From positions 1 through 64,000 of the forward strand of contig DASUGU010000068.1 in NCBI GenBank assembly GCA_036273855.1: 64,000 nucleotides of DNA. The letters run 5' to 3'. Positions 17,315-25,916 of this stretch are shown one piece after another (position 1 is the first letter of the stretch; every line of letters starts with the position of its first letter). Source of the stretch: DATEPR01 sp036273855 (lineage in GTDB: Bacteria > Actinomycetota > Actinomycetes > Mycobacteriales > Pseudonocardiaceae). The notes beneath the pieces were generated by a model that worked only from the letters and a program-made list of their open reading frames with translations, was not told the DNA's origin and searched no databases. Made by a program: the position numbers and the translations under genes.

Positions 17315-18028
17315 GTGGCCGGCGACCACCCGGTGATCTGGATGCGCCCCGAACACGGGACGCGCGGCCCGAGACCCACCCACAGCAGGCGGGACGTCGC
17401 CGTGGCCGGGATCCGGATCGCCGACCAGGAGGGCATCGACGCGGTGTCGATGCGACGGATCGCGACCGAACTCGGCACCGGAACCACATCGCTGTACCGG
17501 TATGTGTCCAAAAAGGATGACGTGCTGGAGTTGATGGGCGACGAGGTGATGGGGGAGCTGCGCGGCACCGAGCTCACCGGTGAGTGGCGGGCCGACCTGG
17601 CCACCATCGCGCGCCTGCTGCGGGAGACGGCATTGCGCCACCCGTGGATGCCGTCGCTGGCCTCGGGCCGGGCGAATCTGGGCCCGAACAGCCTGTGGTG
17701 GGCCGAGCTGTCGTTGTCCGTGTTCGACGGCATGGACCTGGGCACCGACGAGATGCTGGCCAACCTCGACACACTGTCCGCGTTCGTGCTCGGCCACATC
17801 CAGGCCGAACTCGGCGACCGGGCGGCGGCCCAGCGGTCCGGGCTGACCCACGAGCAGTGGATGGAACAGCAGGGCGAGTACGGGCCGACGATCGTGCGCA
17901 GCGGCCGCTATCCCCGGCTCACCAGGGTGATCGTCGAGGCGGAGACCCCGCACCGGTCCGACCGCCAGGACCGGCGGTTCGCGGCCGGGCTGGAGCGGGT
18001 CCTGGACGGCCTGGCCGCGCACCTGTGA
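17315..18028 (+). CDS. TetR-family regulator with tetracycline-repressor-like C domain
   Basis: About 237 residues. The DNA-binding domain includes AVSMRRIATELGTGTTSLYRYVSKKDDVLELM, and the long C-terminal region (GELRGTELTGEWRADLATI onward) fits TetR_C_1. GTG 17315 follows GGCGGAGG at a proper spacing; GTG 17309 and ATG 17342 are alternatives. It is divergent from the monooxygenase remnant, its probable former target, so the regulator may now be orphaned. Confidence 0.83.
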   Translation: MAGDHPVIWMRPEHGTRGPRPTHSRRDVAVAGIRIADQEGIDAVSMRRIATELGTGTTSLYRYVSKKDDVLELMGDEVMGELRGTELTGEWRADLATIARLLRETALRHPWMPSLASGRANLGPNSLWWAELSLSVFDGMDLGTDEMLANLDTLSAFVLGHIQAELGDRAAAQRSGLTHEQWMEQQGEYGPTIVRSGRYPRLTRVIVEAETPHRSDRQDRRFAAGLERVLDGLAAHL

Positions 18029-18067
18029 CGGGTTTCCCAGTCGGTGGCCCGTGGTACGCACCGGTGC

Positions 18068-18508
18068 ATGACTGGCAACGACGACGAGTTCGAGTTGAGC
18101 GTCGGCCATGACTACCCGGCCGGCCCGGAGCGGATCTTCGACGGTTTCGTGGGCATGTACGAGCAACCGCGTCCGGAGTGGATCGAACACTCCGAAATGG
18201 ACCTGCGGATCGGCGGCACGTGGGACGTCACGTTCCACCCGCCGGGCATCGACCCGTTCCGCGAGCACCGGGTGATCACCGAGCTCGACCGGCCCCGCCG
18301 CCTGGCGTACACCGCGACGGTCCAGGGCAACGGCGCACCGTTCGACACCCGGGTCGGCATCACGCTGGCTACTGGCGGCGACACGACCCGGTTGACCCTG
18401 ACCCAGGCCGGCTTTCCCACTGCGGCCGACCGGGATGACTTCGCCACCGCGTGGCCCGACGTGCTGGCGTTCCTGGCCGACCGGATCAGCGCGATCGGTC
18501 GGGCGTGA
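18068..18508 (+). CDS. SRPBCC/AHSA1-domain protein
   Basis: A 146-residue START-like domain. Typical features are the N-terminal strand with YPAGPERIFDGFV, EMDLRIGGTWDVTF, HRVITELDRPRRLAYTATVQG and the final helix FATAWPDVLAFLADRISAIG. Such proteins bind hydrophobic ligands; specific function is unknown. The last about 145 bp of the gene have been duplicated immediately downstream. Confidence 0.82.
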   Translation: MTGNDDEFELSVGHDYPAGPERIFDGFVGMYEQPRPEWIEHSEMDLRIGGTWDVTFHPPGIDPFREHRVITELDRPRRLAYTATVQGNGAPFDTRVGITLATGGDTTRLTLTQAGFPTAADRDDFATAWPDVLAFLADRISAIGRA

Positions 18509-18527
18509 CGGGCAACGGCGCGGCGCC

Positions 18528-18673
18528 GGCACGACTCGGTTGATCCTGACCCAGGCTGGCTATCCACTGCGGCCGACCGGGATGACTTCGCCACCGCGTG
18601 GCCGGACGTGCTGACGTTCCTGGCCGACCGGATCAGCGCGATCGGTCGGGCGTGACGGGCAGCAGCGCGGCGC
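18528..18673 (+). pseudogene. Tandem partial duplicate of the SRPBCC gene 3' end
   Basis: The segment repeats bases about 18380-18527 at a 147-148 bp period with few differences, including GACCGGGATGACTTCGCC at 18428 and 18575 and the same stop region GGTCGGGCGTGACGGGCA. It has no start and is frame-disturbed, so it is a dead fragment on the plus strand. The opposite strand of its last 40 bp encodes the C-terminus of the Lrp regulator. Confidence 0.82.
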
Positions 18674-19616
18674 CTGCCCGCTTGAGGTGTCGGGTGACGA
18701 GGCTGGTCTCGACCTGGAGCACGCCGGGCAGCGCCCCGATCCGGGTGGCCAGGTAGTCGTAGAGGGCGTCGACGTCCCGGCAGACCGCGAACGCGGCCAC
18801 GTTGGTGGCGCCGGTGGTCGCTGCCGCGTAGGCGATCTCCTGGTGCCCGGCCAGCGCCCGGGTCACGTCGGTCAGGGCGGTCGGCGCGACGGTCAGCCAG
18901 AGCGTCGCCTGGCAGGTGTGGCCCAGCAGTGCCGGGTCGACGTCCACGTCGAAGTAGAGGACACCCGCGTCCTGTAGTTCGGGCAGCCTGCGCCGCACGC
19001 TGGACTGTGACCGGCCGGTGATCGCGGCCAGCGTGGGGTAGCTGGTCCGGCCGTCGGTGGCCAGCGCGCCGAGCAGTGCCCGGTCGGCGTCGGTGAGGCG
19101 GGCCGGCCCGGTGGGGCGCGGGGCCTGGTGTCCCCGGATGCGGTCGATCTGGTGCGGTGCCAATGCGGAGACGCGGCCGGGCCAGCCCGCCGTTCCGGCG
19201 ACGGCGTGCAGCAGGCACTGCGCGGTGATGGCGTCGATCCTCGGAGTGCGGGACAGCTTGTCCAGCAGCAGCTGCCCGTCGGCGTTGCGTGACCGGGTGA
19301 CGCAGGTGATCTCGGTACCGCCGGATGCCAGGCCGACCCACGCCGTGTCGTCCCGGCGGGCGAGCGCGGTGGCCACAGCGGGTGCCGTGGCCGGAGCACA
19401 GCGGAGCCGGACGAGCCAGTCCGACCAGCCCCACCGCCGCCCGTCCACCAGACCGACCACCCGCAGCCCGGCCGCGCGCAACCTGCGGTAGCGGTGGGCG
19501 ACCGTGCGGTCGGACGTGTCCAGCGCGGTGGCGATGCGACTCAGCGGCGCCCGCCCGTCGACGGCGAGCGCGTGCACGATTCGCCGGTCCAGGTCGTCCA
19601 TGGTGAGTGAATCCAC
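18633..19616 (-). CDS. Lrp/AsnC regulator with duplicated DNA-binding and effector domains
   Basis: A 327-residue fusion of two Lrp units. The first helix-turn-helix is DDLDRRIVHALAVDGRAPLS with RIATALDTSDRTVAHRYRRL; the second begins near residue 178 (DRALLGALATDGRTSYPTLAAI, SQSSVRRRLPELQDAG). Each is followed by a RAM-like ligand domain. Double-Lrp proteins are common in actinomycetes. Start is GTG 19616 or ATG 19601. The final residues (LLPVTPDRSR) come from the antisense of a duplicated gene fragment, so the native end may have been replaced. Confidence 0.83.
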   Translation of the reverse strand: MDSLTMDDLDRRIVHALAVDGRAPLSRIATALDTSDRTVAHRYRRLRAAGLRVVGLVDGRRWGWSDWLVRLRCAPATAPAVATALARRDDTAWVGLASGGTEITCVTRSRNADGQLLLDKLSRTPRIDAITAQCLLHAVAGTAGWPGRVSALAPHQIDRIRGHQAPRPTGPARLTDADRALLGALATDGRTSYPTLAAITGRSQSSVRRRLPELQDAGVLYFDVDVDPALLGHTCQATLWLTVAPTALTDVTRALAGHQEIAYAAATTGATNVAAFAVCRDVDALYDYLATRIGALPGVLQVETSLVTRHLKRAGAALLPVTPDRSR

Positions 19617-19701
19617 CAGAACAGGTTATCCGTTGGTCGGAATCCGCCGTCTTCGGCGAGCACCGTCGTGCAGAACGCCAGCGGTTCGGAACACTGCCAT
19701 C

Positions 19702-20526
19702 ATGGCCACTCACCCCGATCTTGATCCCGTCGCGTCGACCGGCAGGCTGACCGCCGCGCTGCGGGCCGTCGAGACCACCCGCGACGACAGGCTGTTCACC
19801 GATCCGTTCGCCGCCTACCTGGCCGGCGAGGAGGGCCGCGGGCTGCTGGACGTCTTCGGCGACAACTCCACCATCGCCGTGCGGACCCGGTTCTACGACG
19901 ACGCGCTCCTCGGCGCGGCCGGTCGGATGCGGCAGATCGTCATCGTGGCCGCCGGCATGGACACCCGGGCCTACCGGCTGGACCTGCCGGCCGACACCAC
20001 GGTGTTCGAACTGGACAGACCAGAGGTGCTGGACCTGAAGGACCGGCTGCTCGCCGCCGTGCCGGACGGCCCGCCCCGGCCGCGCTGCCGGCGCCACCCG
20101 GTCGGTGTCGACCTGGCCACCGACTGGTCAGATCCGTTGCGCGGTAAAGGTTTCCGGGCCGACGAGCCGACGTGCTGGTTGGTCGAAGGGCTGCTGCAGT
20201 ACCTGACCGAAGCCGCCGTCGCGGGACTCCTGGACCGCATCAGCGCGGTGTCGGCGGCCGGCAGTGAACTGCACATCGACGTCGTCGGGCAGTCGCTGCT
20301 GGACAGTCCGGCCATGGCGCCGCTGCTCGACCGGTTCGCCGCCCACCACGCACCGTGGCTGTTCGGTACGGACAGTCCCGAGGACCTGCTCAGCAGCCGG
20401 GGTTGGCACCCGGAGGTGACGTTGATCAGCAGCGTCGGCACCCGGCTGGGCCGCTGGCCCTACCCCGAGGTGCCACGCGGCACACCCGGCGTCGGCCAGG
20501 GCTATTTCGCGCTGGGCACCAGGTAG
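19702..20526 (+). CDS. SAM-dependent methyltransferase, LCMT/PPM1-like family
   Basis: A 274-residue methyltransferase of the leucine-carboxyl-methyltransferase-like family expanded in mycobacteria and Streptomyces. Seen are the conserved TARAVE-type start (LTAALRAVETTRDDRLFTDPFA), VRTRFYDDALL, the SAM motif IVIVAAGMDTRAYRL, the acidic loop FELDRPEVLDLK and WLVEGLLQYL. Substrates for most members are unknown, though some act on polyketide or isoprenoid carboxylates. ATG 19702 is supported by family starts. It is divergent from the Lrp gene. Confidence 0.88.
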   Translation: MATHPDLDPVASTGRLTAALRAVETTRDDRLFTDPFAAYLAGEEGRGLLDVFGDNSTIAVRTRFYDDALLGAAGRMRQIVIVAAGMDTRAYRLDLPADTTVFELDRPEVLDLKDRLLAAVPDGPPRPRCRRHPVGVDLATDWSDPLRGKGFRADEPTCWLVEGLLQYLTEAAVAGLLDRISAVSAAGSELHIDVVGQSLLDSPAMAPLLDRFAAHHAPWLFGTDSPEDLLSSRGWHPEVTLISSVGTRLGRWPYPEVPRGTPGVGQGYFALGTR

Positions 20527-20531
20527 CCAAC

Positions 20532-20557
20532 GTTTTGCCGCCGCACGCCTCGGGTAC
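20532..20557 (+). promoter_or_regulatory. Sigma-B-type promoter of GlsB/YeaQ-like gene
   Basis: GTTT at 20532-20535 and GGGTAC at 20552-20557 are separated by 16 bp, the actinobacterial SigB/SigF/SigH-type stress promoter. It ends 60 bp before the GTG of the downstream gene. Confidence 0.65.
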
Positions 20558-20616
20558 TTCCCAGGGGCACTCAACAGTGCATCCCGGCTCAGGTTGCTGA
20601 GCGAGAGGAGTCGGCA

Positions 20617-20907
20617 GTGACTATCAGCGGCATCATCAGTGCCATCATCGTGGGGCTCATCATCGGCGCGCTGGGCCGATTGGTGGTGCCCGGGAAACAG
20701 GACATCCCGATCTGGGTGACCATCGTCGTCGGCATCGTGGCCGCCTTCATCGGCTCGGCCATCGCCCGCGGCATCGGCTACGCGAACACGGCCGGCATCG
20801 ACTGGCTGGAGATCCTCACCCAGGTGGTCATCGCCGCCCTCGGTGTCGCCCTGGTGAGCGGTGCCATGGGCCGGCGGCGCCGAGGTCTGTCGAACTGGCG
20901 TCGCTAG
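20617..20907 (+). CDS. GlsB/YeaQ/YmgE family stress membrane protein
   Basis: A 96-residue protein with three membrane helices and the family pattern GLIIGALGRLVVPGKQ, then WVTIVVGIVAAFIGS. Members are called transglycosylase-associated proteins and are general-stress genes of unknown mechanism. GTG 20617 has GAGAGGAG upstream. A SigB-type promoter precedes it, fitting control by the partner-switching module. Its stop overlaps the stop of the convergent kinase in a shared CTAG. Confidence 0.9.
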   Translation: MTISGIISAIIVGLIIGALGRLVVPGKQDIPIWVTIVVGIVAAFIGSAIARGIGYANTAGIDWLEILTQVVIAALGVALVSGAMGRRRRGLSNWRR

Positions 20908-22370
20908 TCCCCTGACGAGACGACCGAACTGGTCAGTTGCCGGCCGTCCCTGCGGGCCAGTACGCAGAGGATCTCGCGGGTGCCGCTGTGGCTGGTCGGG
21001 TCGACCTGCCAGTCGCGCCTGCTGGGCACCAGCACCGTGTAGGTGAGGGCGGTGGCCTTGTCCGCCGGCGTGACCCACGCCGACGAGAACACGATCGCGC
21101 AGATGCTGTCCGCCTCGGCGGACAGCATCTGCGGTGCCGGTGCCGGGATGTGCAGCGAGTAGCTGGTCACCGCCGACGCGGTGCCGAACACCTCGAAGTC
21201 GTGCGGACTGTCGCAGTCGATGGACTCGTCGCTGGGGAAACGGCGGCCGGGCACCAGTTGGCCGTTACCGCACTGCCCGTCGCCCAACCCGAAATCCGGG
21301 ATGCGCGCGTCCGGCGAGCCGTAGTCCAGTGTGGCCGCGAGCGCGATCGGGGGCGTTGGCGTGCCCGCCGCGTGGCCGAGGACGTAGCCGCCGACCGCGG
21401 TACCCGCCGCCAGCAGCACCGCCAGACCGGCCACCAGCCACCGGCGGCCCGTCCGGCGCCGCTCCACCAGCCGGGTCCTCGGCTGCCCGACCGGCAGGGC
21501 CGAGGTGGGCGTCACGGGCTGGGACGTGACCTGCGTGGTCACGTCCGGCATGCGGACCAGTGCCTGGACCTGGGACGCGGTCAACCGGGCGTGCGGGTCG
21601 GCGATCAGCAGGCCACGGATGACCGTGGCCAGTTGCGGCGGGCACCGGGTGAGCTGGGCCGGTTCGTTCAGCACAGCGTGCAGGGTCGCCGCCGTACTGG
21701 TCCGCTCGAAGGGTTCGCTGCCCTCCACCGCGAAGCACAGCACGGCGCCCAGCGCCCACAGGTCGGCCGCCGGGGTCGCCTCACTGCCCCGGACCCGTTC
21801 GGGCGCCAGGTAACTGGGCGAACCGATGAGCTTGCCGCTCGTGGTCAGCTTGGGGTCGTCAACGGCCTGCGCGATGCCGAAGTCGGCGAGCTTCACCCTG
21901 CCGTTGCCCAACAACATCATGTTGCTGGGCTTGATGTCCCGGTGCACGATCCCGGCCGCGTGCGCCACCTCCAGGGCGGCGGCCACCTGCTCGGCCAGCG
22001 CGACCACCTGGTGCGGCGGCAACGGGCCCTGCGACCGGACGATGTCGCTCAGCGTCGTGGCCTGGACGAGCTCCATCACGATGTAGGTGGTGCCGGCGTC
22101 GTCGACCACGTCGTGCACGGTGACGATCGCCGGATCGTTGAGCCGTCCCGCCGTGCGTGCCTCGCGCAGCACCCGCTCCTGGAACACCGCCCGCTCGTGT
22201 TCGTCGACCCCGTCCGGTAGGCGCAGCTCCTTGACCGCGACCTGCCGCCCGATCACCCGGTCATGGGCCCGCCACACCACGCCCATTCCGCCGCGACCCA
22301 GCACCTCCAGCAGTTCGTAGCGACCGCCGACCGCCCGTTGCCGGGCGACCGGGCCCCGCTGCTCCGTCAC
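20904..22370 (-). CDS. PknB-like serine/threonine protein kinase, membrane-anchored
   Basis: A 488-residue kinase. Glycine loop LGRGGMGVVW, Lys in VAVKEL, catalytic HRDIKPSN, DFG, and activation-segment GSPSYLAPERV are intact in residues 15-275. A juxtamembrane linker (Pro/Thr-rich) leads to one transmembrane helix near 315-335 (RRWLVAGLAVLLAAGTAVGG). The outside part has four Cys and the CDSPHDFEVFG-type segment seen in septum-formation-like domains, probably a sensor. GTG 22370 is chosen because GGGAGG lies 6-10 bp upstream. Confidence 0.9.
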   Translation of the reverse strand: MTEQRGPVARQRAVGGRYELLEVLGRGGMGVVWRAHDRVIGRQVAVKELRLPDGVDEHERAVFQERVLREARTAGRLNDPAIVTVHDVVDDAGTTYIVMELVQATTLSDIVRSQGPLPPHQVVALAEQVAAALEVAHAAGIVHRDIKPSNMMLLGNGRVKLADFGIAQAVDDPKLTTSGKLIGSPSYLAPERVRGSEATPAADLWALGAVLCFAVEGSEPFERTSTAATLHAVLNEPAQLTRCPPQLATVIRGLLIADPHARLTASQVQALVRMPDVTTQVTSQPVTPTSALPVGQPRTRLVERRRTGRRWLVAGLAVLLAAGTAVGGYVLGHAAGTPTPPIALAATLDYGSPDARIPDFGLGDGQCGNGQLVPGRRFPSDESIDCDSPHDFEVFGTASAVTSYSLHIPAPAPQMLSAEADSICAIVFSSAWVTPADKATALTYTVLVPSRRDWQVDPTSHSGTREILCVLARRDGRQLTSSVVSSGD

Positions 22371-22470
22371 GGCAGCCTCCCTGTCCCGCTGGTACGTGGT
22401 CGCGGCGATTCTGTCCCACTCCGCGTCCGCATGCGGACGGTATCGGTCGGAAGCTGCCGGAACGTGGCCG

Positions 22471-23250
22471 CTACGAGAGGGGCGCGCACGCATCGACCAG
22501 CACCGAGCGCGCCGTGCGCAGCGACGGGCCCCACCAGGTCAGCTCACGGCCAGGGACCAGGGCGAACCGGACACCGGGGAACGCGTCGGGACCGTCGTCG
22601 GCGGTGAACGGGTACGGCTCGTCGGGCAGCACCATGCAGTCCGCGCGGCCGTCGGCCACCATCGCCCGCAGCACGTCGATCGGCGGCCGGGGATACCGGT
22701 CCTCGGCACCGCTGAACGCGTTGCCGACGCCGATCCGGCGCAGCACGTCCCCGGCGAACGTGTCCCTGCCCAGCACCACCCACGGACGGCGCCACACCGG
22801 CACGACCGCGGTCACCCGGACCGGTGCCACGGCGGTCCAGGCCTGCTCGGCCGCGCACAGCCAGTCCGGCGACGGCACGCCGAGCACCTCGGCGCACAGC
22901 CTGCGCAGCGACCGCAGGGCGGAGGGCACGTCGGCGGGCGCTGCCGTGACCCACACCGGGACACCCCGCTCGCGCAGCCGGGCCACGTCCTCGGCGCGGT
23001 TCTCCTCCACGTTGGCCAGGACCAGCTCGGGGCGCAGCGCGACGACATCGTCGACCCTGGGGTACTTGGAACCGCCGATCCGGGTGGTCACCAGGCCGGG
23101 CGGGTGGACGCAGTAGTCGGTGGCACCGGCCAGCACACCGGGCAGGGTGGCCTCGACCGACTCGGTGAGCGAGGGCACCAGGGACACCACGGCGGCCGGC
23201 CGGTCCGGCAGCGGCACGGGGGTGCCCAGGTCGTCGGCGACGACCCTCAC
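22471..23250 (-). CDS. BtuF-like periplasmic-binding fold protein without signal peptide
   Basis: A 259-residue helical-backbone metal/cobalamin-binding fold protein. The start RVVADDLGTPVPLPDRPAAVVSLVPSLTESV and LVLANVEENRAEDVARL are typical of BtuF-like domains. There is no signal peptide or lipobox and no ABC transporter nearby, so it may be cytoplasmic, as seen for many actinobacterial cobalamin-binding homologues. GTG 23250 overlaps the stop of the membrane protein before it by 3 bp, so the two genes are coupled. Confidence 0.8.
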   Translation of the reverse strand: MRVVADDLGTPVPLPDRPAAVVSLVPSLTESVEATLPGVLAGATDYCVHPPGLVTTRIGGSKYPRVDDVVALRPELVLANVEENRAEDVARLRERGVPVWVTAAPADVPSALRSLRRLCAEVLGVPSPDWLCAAEQAWTAVAPVRVTAVVPVWRRPWVVLGRDTFAGDVLRRIGVGNAFSGAEDRYPRPPIDVLRAMVADGRADCMVLPDEPYPFTADDGPDAFPGVRFALVPGRELTWWGPSLRTARSVLVDACAPLS

Positions 23251-23720
23251 GTCCGCCGGACCTCCCGGGCGGCGGCCTGCCAGAACTCCTGGGCGGCGAA
23301 GTAGACGCCGGTCAGCCCGATCAGGCCCACCGCGACGTCCACGCTCCGTCGGCCGTCCCGCGCCCAGTACACGTCCTGCAGGTCGACCAGCAGAGCCAGT
23401 TCGTCCACGATCAGCGCGATGCCGCCGCCGTACGCGGTGGCGACCGCCGGGTGCAGGCGTGCCTCGTCGTCACCGCGCACCGCCACCGCGCCGACCGCCG
23501 CCAGCAGTGCGATGCCGAAGTTGTAGTGGTGGATGTGCCGGCCCCGGATGGTGATGCCGCCGGCCGTGCCGGCGCCCGCCCGGTGCAGGCTGTAGGTGAT
23601 CGCGCGGGTGACACCGAACGTGCCGGTGAACGCGGCCCAGGAGACCAGGACCGAACGCTGGGTGCGGTCCAGGCGATCCTGGTAGACCCGGCGCAGGCGA
23701 GTTGTGAGCGTGGCAGTCAT
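23247..23720 (-). CDS. Conserved integral membrane protein
   Basis: A 157-residue protein with four hydrophobic helices (about 25-45, 67-82, 95-112, 125-148). The segment RGRHIHHYNFGIALL with clustered His, and acidic residues in IVDELALLVDLQDVYW, are conserved-looking and may bind metal. I do not recognise a named function. It is coupled to the BtuF-like gene downstream. Confidence 0.75.
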   Translation of the reverse strand: MTATLTTRLRRVYQDRLDRTQRSVLVSWAAFTGTFGVTRAITYSLHRAGAGTAGGITIRGRHIHHYNFGIALLAAVGAVAVRGDDEARLHPAVATAYGGGIALIVDELALLVDLQDVYWARDGRRSVDVAVGLIGLTGVYFAAQEFWQAAAREVRRT

Positions 23721-23773
23721 CCCGGCCGATTATCGTCCGTCCGGTCCATTTCGGCCCCGCGACGAGCCGGGTG

Positions 23774-24280
23774 TCAGGTCGGCCATTCCCAGGTGCCGTC
23801 GCCCTTCACCACGACCTGCTTCTCCTGCCGGAACGACACCGCCTGGCCGAACATGCCGTCCATGGTGATCGTCATCGTCAGCGGCATGCCCGCGATGACG
23901 TCGGTGCCGGAGCCGAACTTGTTGCCGTGCTTGGGGAAGTTGGCCTGGACGTCCACGGTGAAGTCGACCGGCAGGTAGCCGACCTCCAGGGTCGCGGTGA
24001 TCTGGTCGATGTAGTGGCCCGAGCCGTCCTTCTGGACGCCGTACAACCAGCTCACGCCGACGGTGAAGTCGAAGTCGGCGTTGAGGATGTCGTACCACTC
24101 GCTGCTCTGCTTCCACTGCTTGGTGATCGTGCGGAAGTCGCCGCCCGAGGCGCCGCTGCCGTCGTAGCCGACCGGGAAGCCGTTGGCGTAGCCGCCCTCC
24201 ACGGTCTGCACGCCCGCGTGGTTGGCCAGCAGGTGCAGCACGCTGATGCCGGTGTTCACGATGTCGGTGACTTCGGACAT
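23774..24280 (-). CDS. Uncharacterised beta-rich protein
   Basis: A 168-residue soluble protein with no signal peptide. It has many alternating hydrophobic strands (FTVGVSWLYGV, DQITATLEVGYLPVDFTVDVQ, LTMTITMDGMFGQAVSF) and a Gly-rich early loop (VEGGYANGFPVGYDGSG). It ends WEWPT. No family is recognised. Its ATG follows a GGAGG 6 bp upstream, and it is 1 bp from the small gene before it, so the two are one operon. Confidence 0.75.
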   Translation of the reverse strand: MSEVTDIVNTGISVLHLLANHAGVQTVEGGYANGFPVGYDGSGASGGDFRTITKQWKQSSEWYDILNADFDFTVGVSWLYGVQKDGSGHYIDQITATLEVGYLPVDFTVDVQANFPKHGNKFGSGTDVIAGMPLTMTITMDGMFGQAVSFRQEKQVVVKGDGTWEWPT

Positions 24281-24281
24281 G

Positions 24282-24491
24282 TCAAGCCTCCTGCACGCCG
24301 GATTCGGCTGCCTGCAACATGCTGGCGAACTGGTCGTCGGTGATGGGCTGCGCGGTCTGCTGCGCCGTCTGCTGTGTCGCGCCCTGCTGGGCGCCGGCCT
24401 GGTCGCCCTGGTTCACCGGTTGCCACTGGGAGCCGTCCCACCAGTAGTAGCCGTCCTCGGACCGGGGTGCGTCTGCGGGAATGTCCGCCAT
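24282..24491 (-). CDS. Small Gln/Ala-rich protein with YYWWDGSQWQPV motif
   Basis: A 69-residue protein. Residues 14-26 (YYWWDGSQWQPV) match the short aromatic motif of DUF2510-like and related actinobacterial peptides. Then follows a Gln/Ala/Thr-rich stretch (TQQTAQQTAQ) and a helical end. ATG 24491 has GGAAAGGAA upstream. It probably works with the beta-rich protein encoded next. Confidence 0.72.
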   Translation of the reverse strand: MADIPADAPRSEDGYYWWDGSQWQPVNQGDQAGAQQGATQQTAQQTAQPITDDQFASMLQAAESGVQEA

Positions 24492-24593
24492 CTCGCTGTT
24501 CCTTTCCCGTGACAGGCGCCACCACGCTACGAAAGGGCGAGGCGGGACGGGGCAGGCGAACGGGCAGGCGTTCAAGCACGATCGGTTGCCCGA

Positions 24594-25751
24594 TCAGGCA
24601 AGTTTCGGGCGACGAACCAGTGCCAGCGCGGGCAGCATGATCGCGGCGGTCACGCCGAACGTGACGGAGTAGCCGGCCATCCCGACCAGCGGGCCCGCGC
24701 ACAGCGCGCCGGCCGCCATGCCCAGGTCGTAGGCCGCGTTCCAGATCGCGCTGACCATGCCCTCGCCGCCGGCCGCCGCCCGGGCGTACATCAGGGTCAG
24801 CGAGGCGTTCTGCAGCACGCCGAACCCGACGCCGAACACCAGCGTCCCGCCGATCACCGCGGCCGGGCTGTCGATCGCGACCAGCGCCGCCATGCCGGCC
24901 GCGGCCAGTAGTAGGCCGGGCCGCAGCAGCCGGGCGGCACCGAGCCGGTCACCGACCCGGCCGGCCGCCCAGCGGGCCACAGTGGACGCCGACTGCTGGG
25001 CCAGCAGCGCCGCCGACGCCACCCACGCGTGCGCCACACCCGAAGCCAGCGGCAGGAACGTGACGAGCACGCCGACCGCGACCGTCGACCCGGCGAACGC
25101 CACCGCGGGCCGGGCCAGCAGCGGGTTGCGCAGTCCCGCCAGGACGCCGTGCCGCCCCCGGCTCGGTGCCGGCCGACCGGGCAGACCGGGCACCGACAGC
25201 AGGGCCAGCAGCGTGACCGCCCCGGTGGCCAGGAACACCGGCGGGAAGCCCCAATGGGTCGCGATCCACACGCCGGCCGGCAGACCCAGAATGCCGGGCA
25301 CACCGCTCACCACACCCACCAGCGCCAGGCCCTCGCCCCGCCGGTCGGCCGGGATGAGGGTCGCGGTGACCGCGCCACCGGCGACCACGGCCACGGCGAA
25401 CCCGGCACCCCGCGCGATGCTCACCGCGACGATCACCCAGGTCCGGTCGGTGACGGCCAGGATCAGGCTGGACCCGCCGAGCACGCCCAACCCGAGGGCC
25501 AGCGCCCAGCGGTAGCCGATCCGCCCGACCAGCCGCGGCGTGACCAGTTCGCAGGCGACGGTCGTCACCAGCAGCGCCACCGTGGCGAAGCCGGCGTCGG
25601 CGGCGCGGTGGGCCAGCAGCGGAACGACCGACAGCGGCAGGTAGAACCCGACGGACGAGCCGATGATGGACACGAAGCGCAACACCAGCGCGCGGGTCAG
25701 CAGCGTGGTCCTCGGCGCAACCGCGCGGCCGGTGGTCGGGCACGTCGTCAT
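24594..25751 (-). CDS. MFS transporter, 12-helix
   Basis: A 385-residue major facilitator protein. The first half has the loop 2-3 region (GRIGYRWALALG), LIPADRRGEGLAL and GVVSGVPGILGLPAG (motif C-like), as in drug and metabolite exporters. ATG 25751 begins MTTCPTTGRAV. The substrate cannot be told. It is divergent from an XRE-family regulator 165 bp away, a possible control partner. Confidence 0.87.
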   Translation of the reverse strand: MTTCPTTGRAVAPRTTLLTRALVLRFVSIIGSSVGFYLPLSVVPLLAHRAADAGFATVALLVTTVACELVTPRLVGRIGYRWALALGLGVLGGSSLILAVTDRTWVIVAVSIARGAGFAVAVVAGGAVTATLIPADRRGEGLALVGVVSGVPGILGLPAGVWIATHWGFPPVFLATGAVTLLALLSVPGLPGRPAPSRGRHGVLAGLRNPLLARPAVAFAGSTVAVGVLVTFLPLASGVAHAWVASAALLAQQSASTVARWAAGRVGDRLGAARLLRPGLLLAAAGMAALVAIDSPAAVIGGTLVFGVGFGVLQNASLTLMYARAAAGGEGMVSAIWNAAYDLGMAAGALCAGPLVGMAGYSVTFGVTAAIMLPALALVRRPKLA

Positions 25752-25916
25752 GGCTACGACGCTACGAACAAACCCGGCCACCGGTAAGGTCCAGTTCCCA
25801 GCCGGCGGACTGGTCCGATTCGAGCCCCGGCCCGCCCCGGGCACAGCTCGTTCTCCTCCACGGTCGCGCCCACACGGCACCGCCACGGCGATACGTGACG
25901 GCCTAGGCTTGATCGA

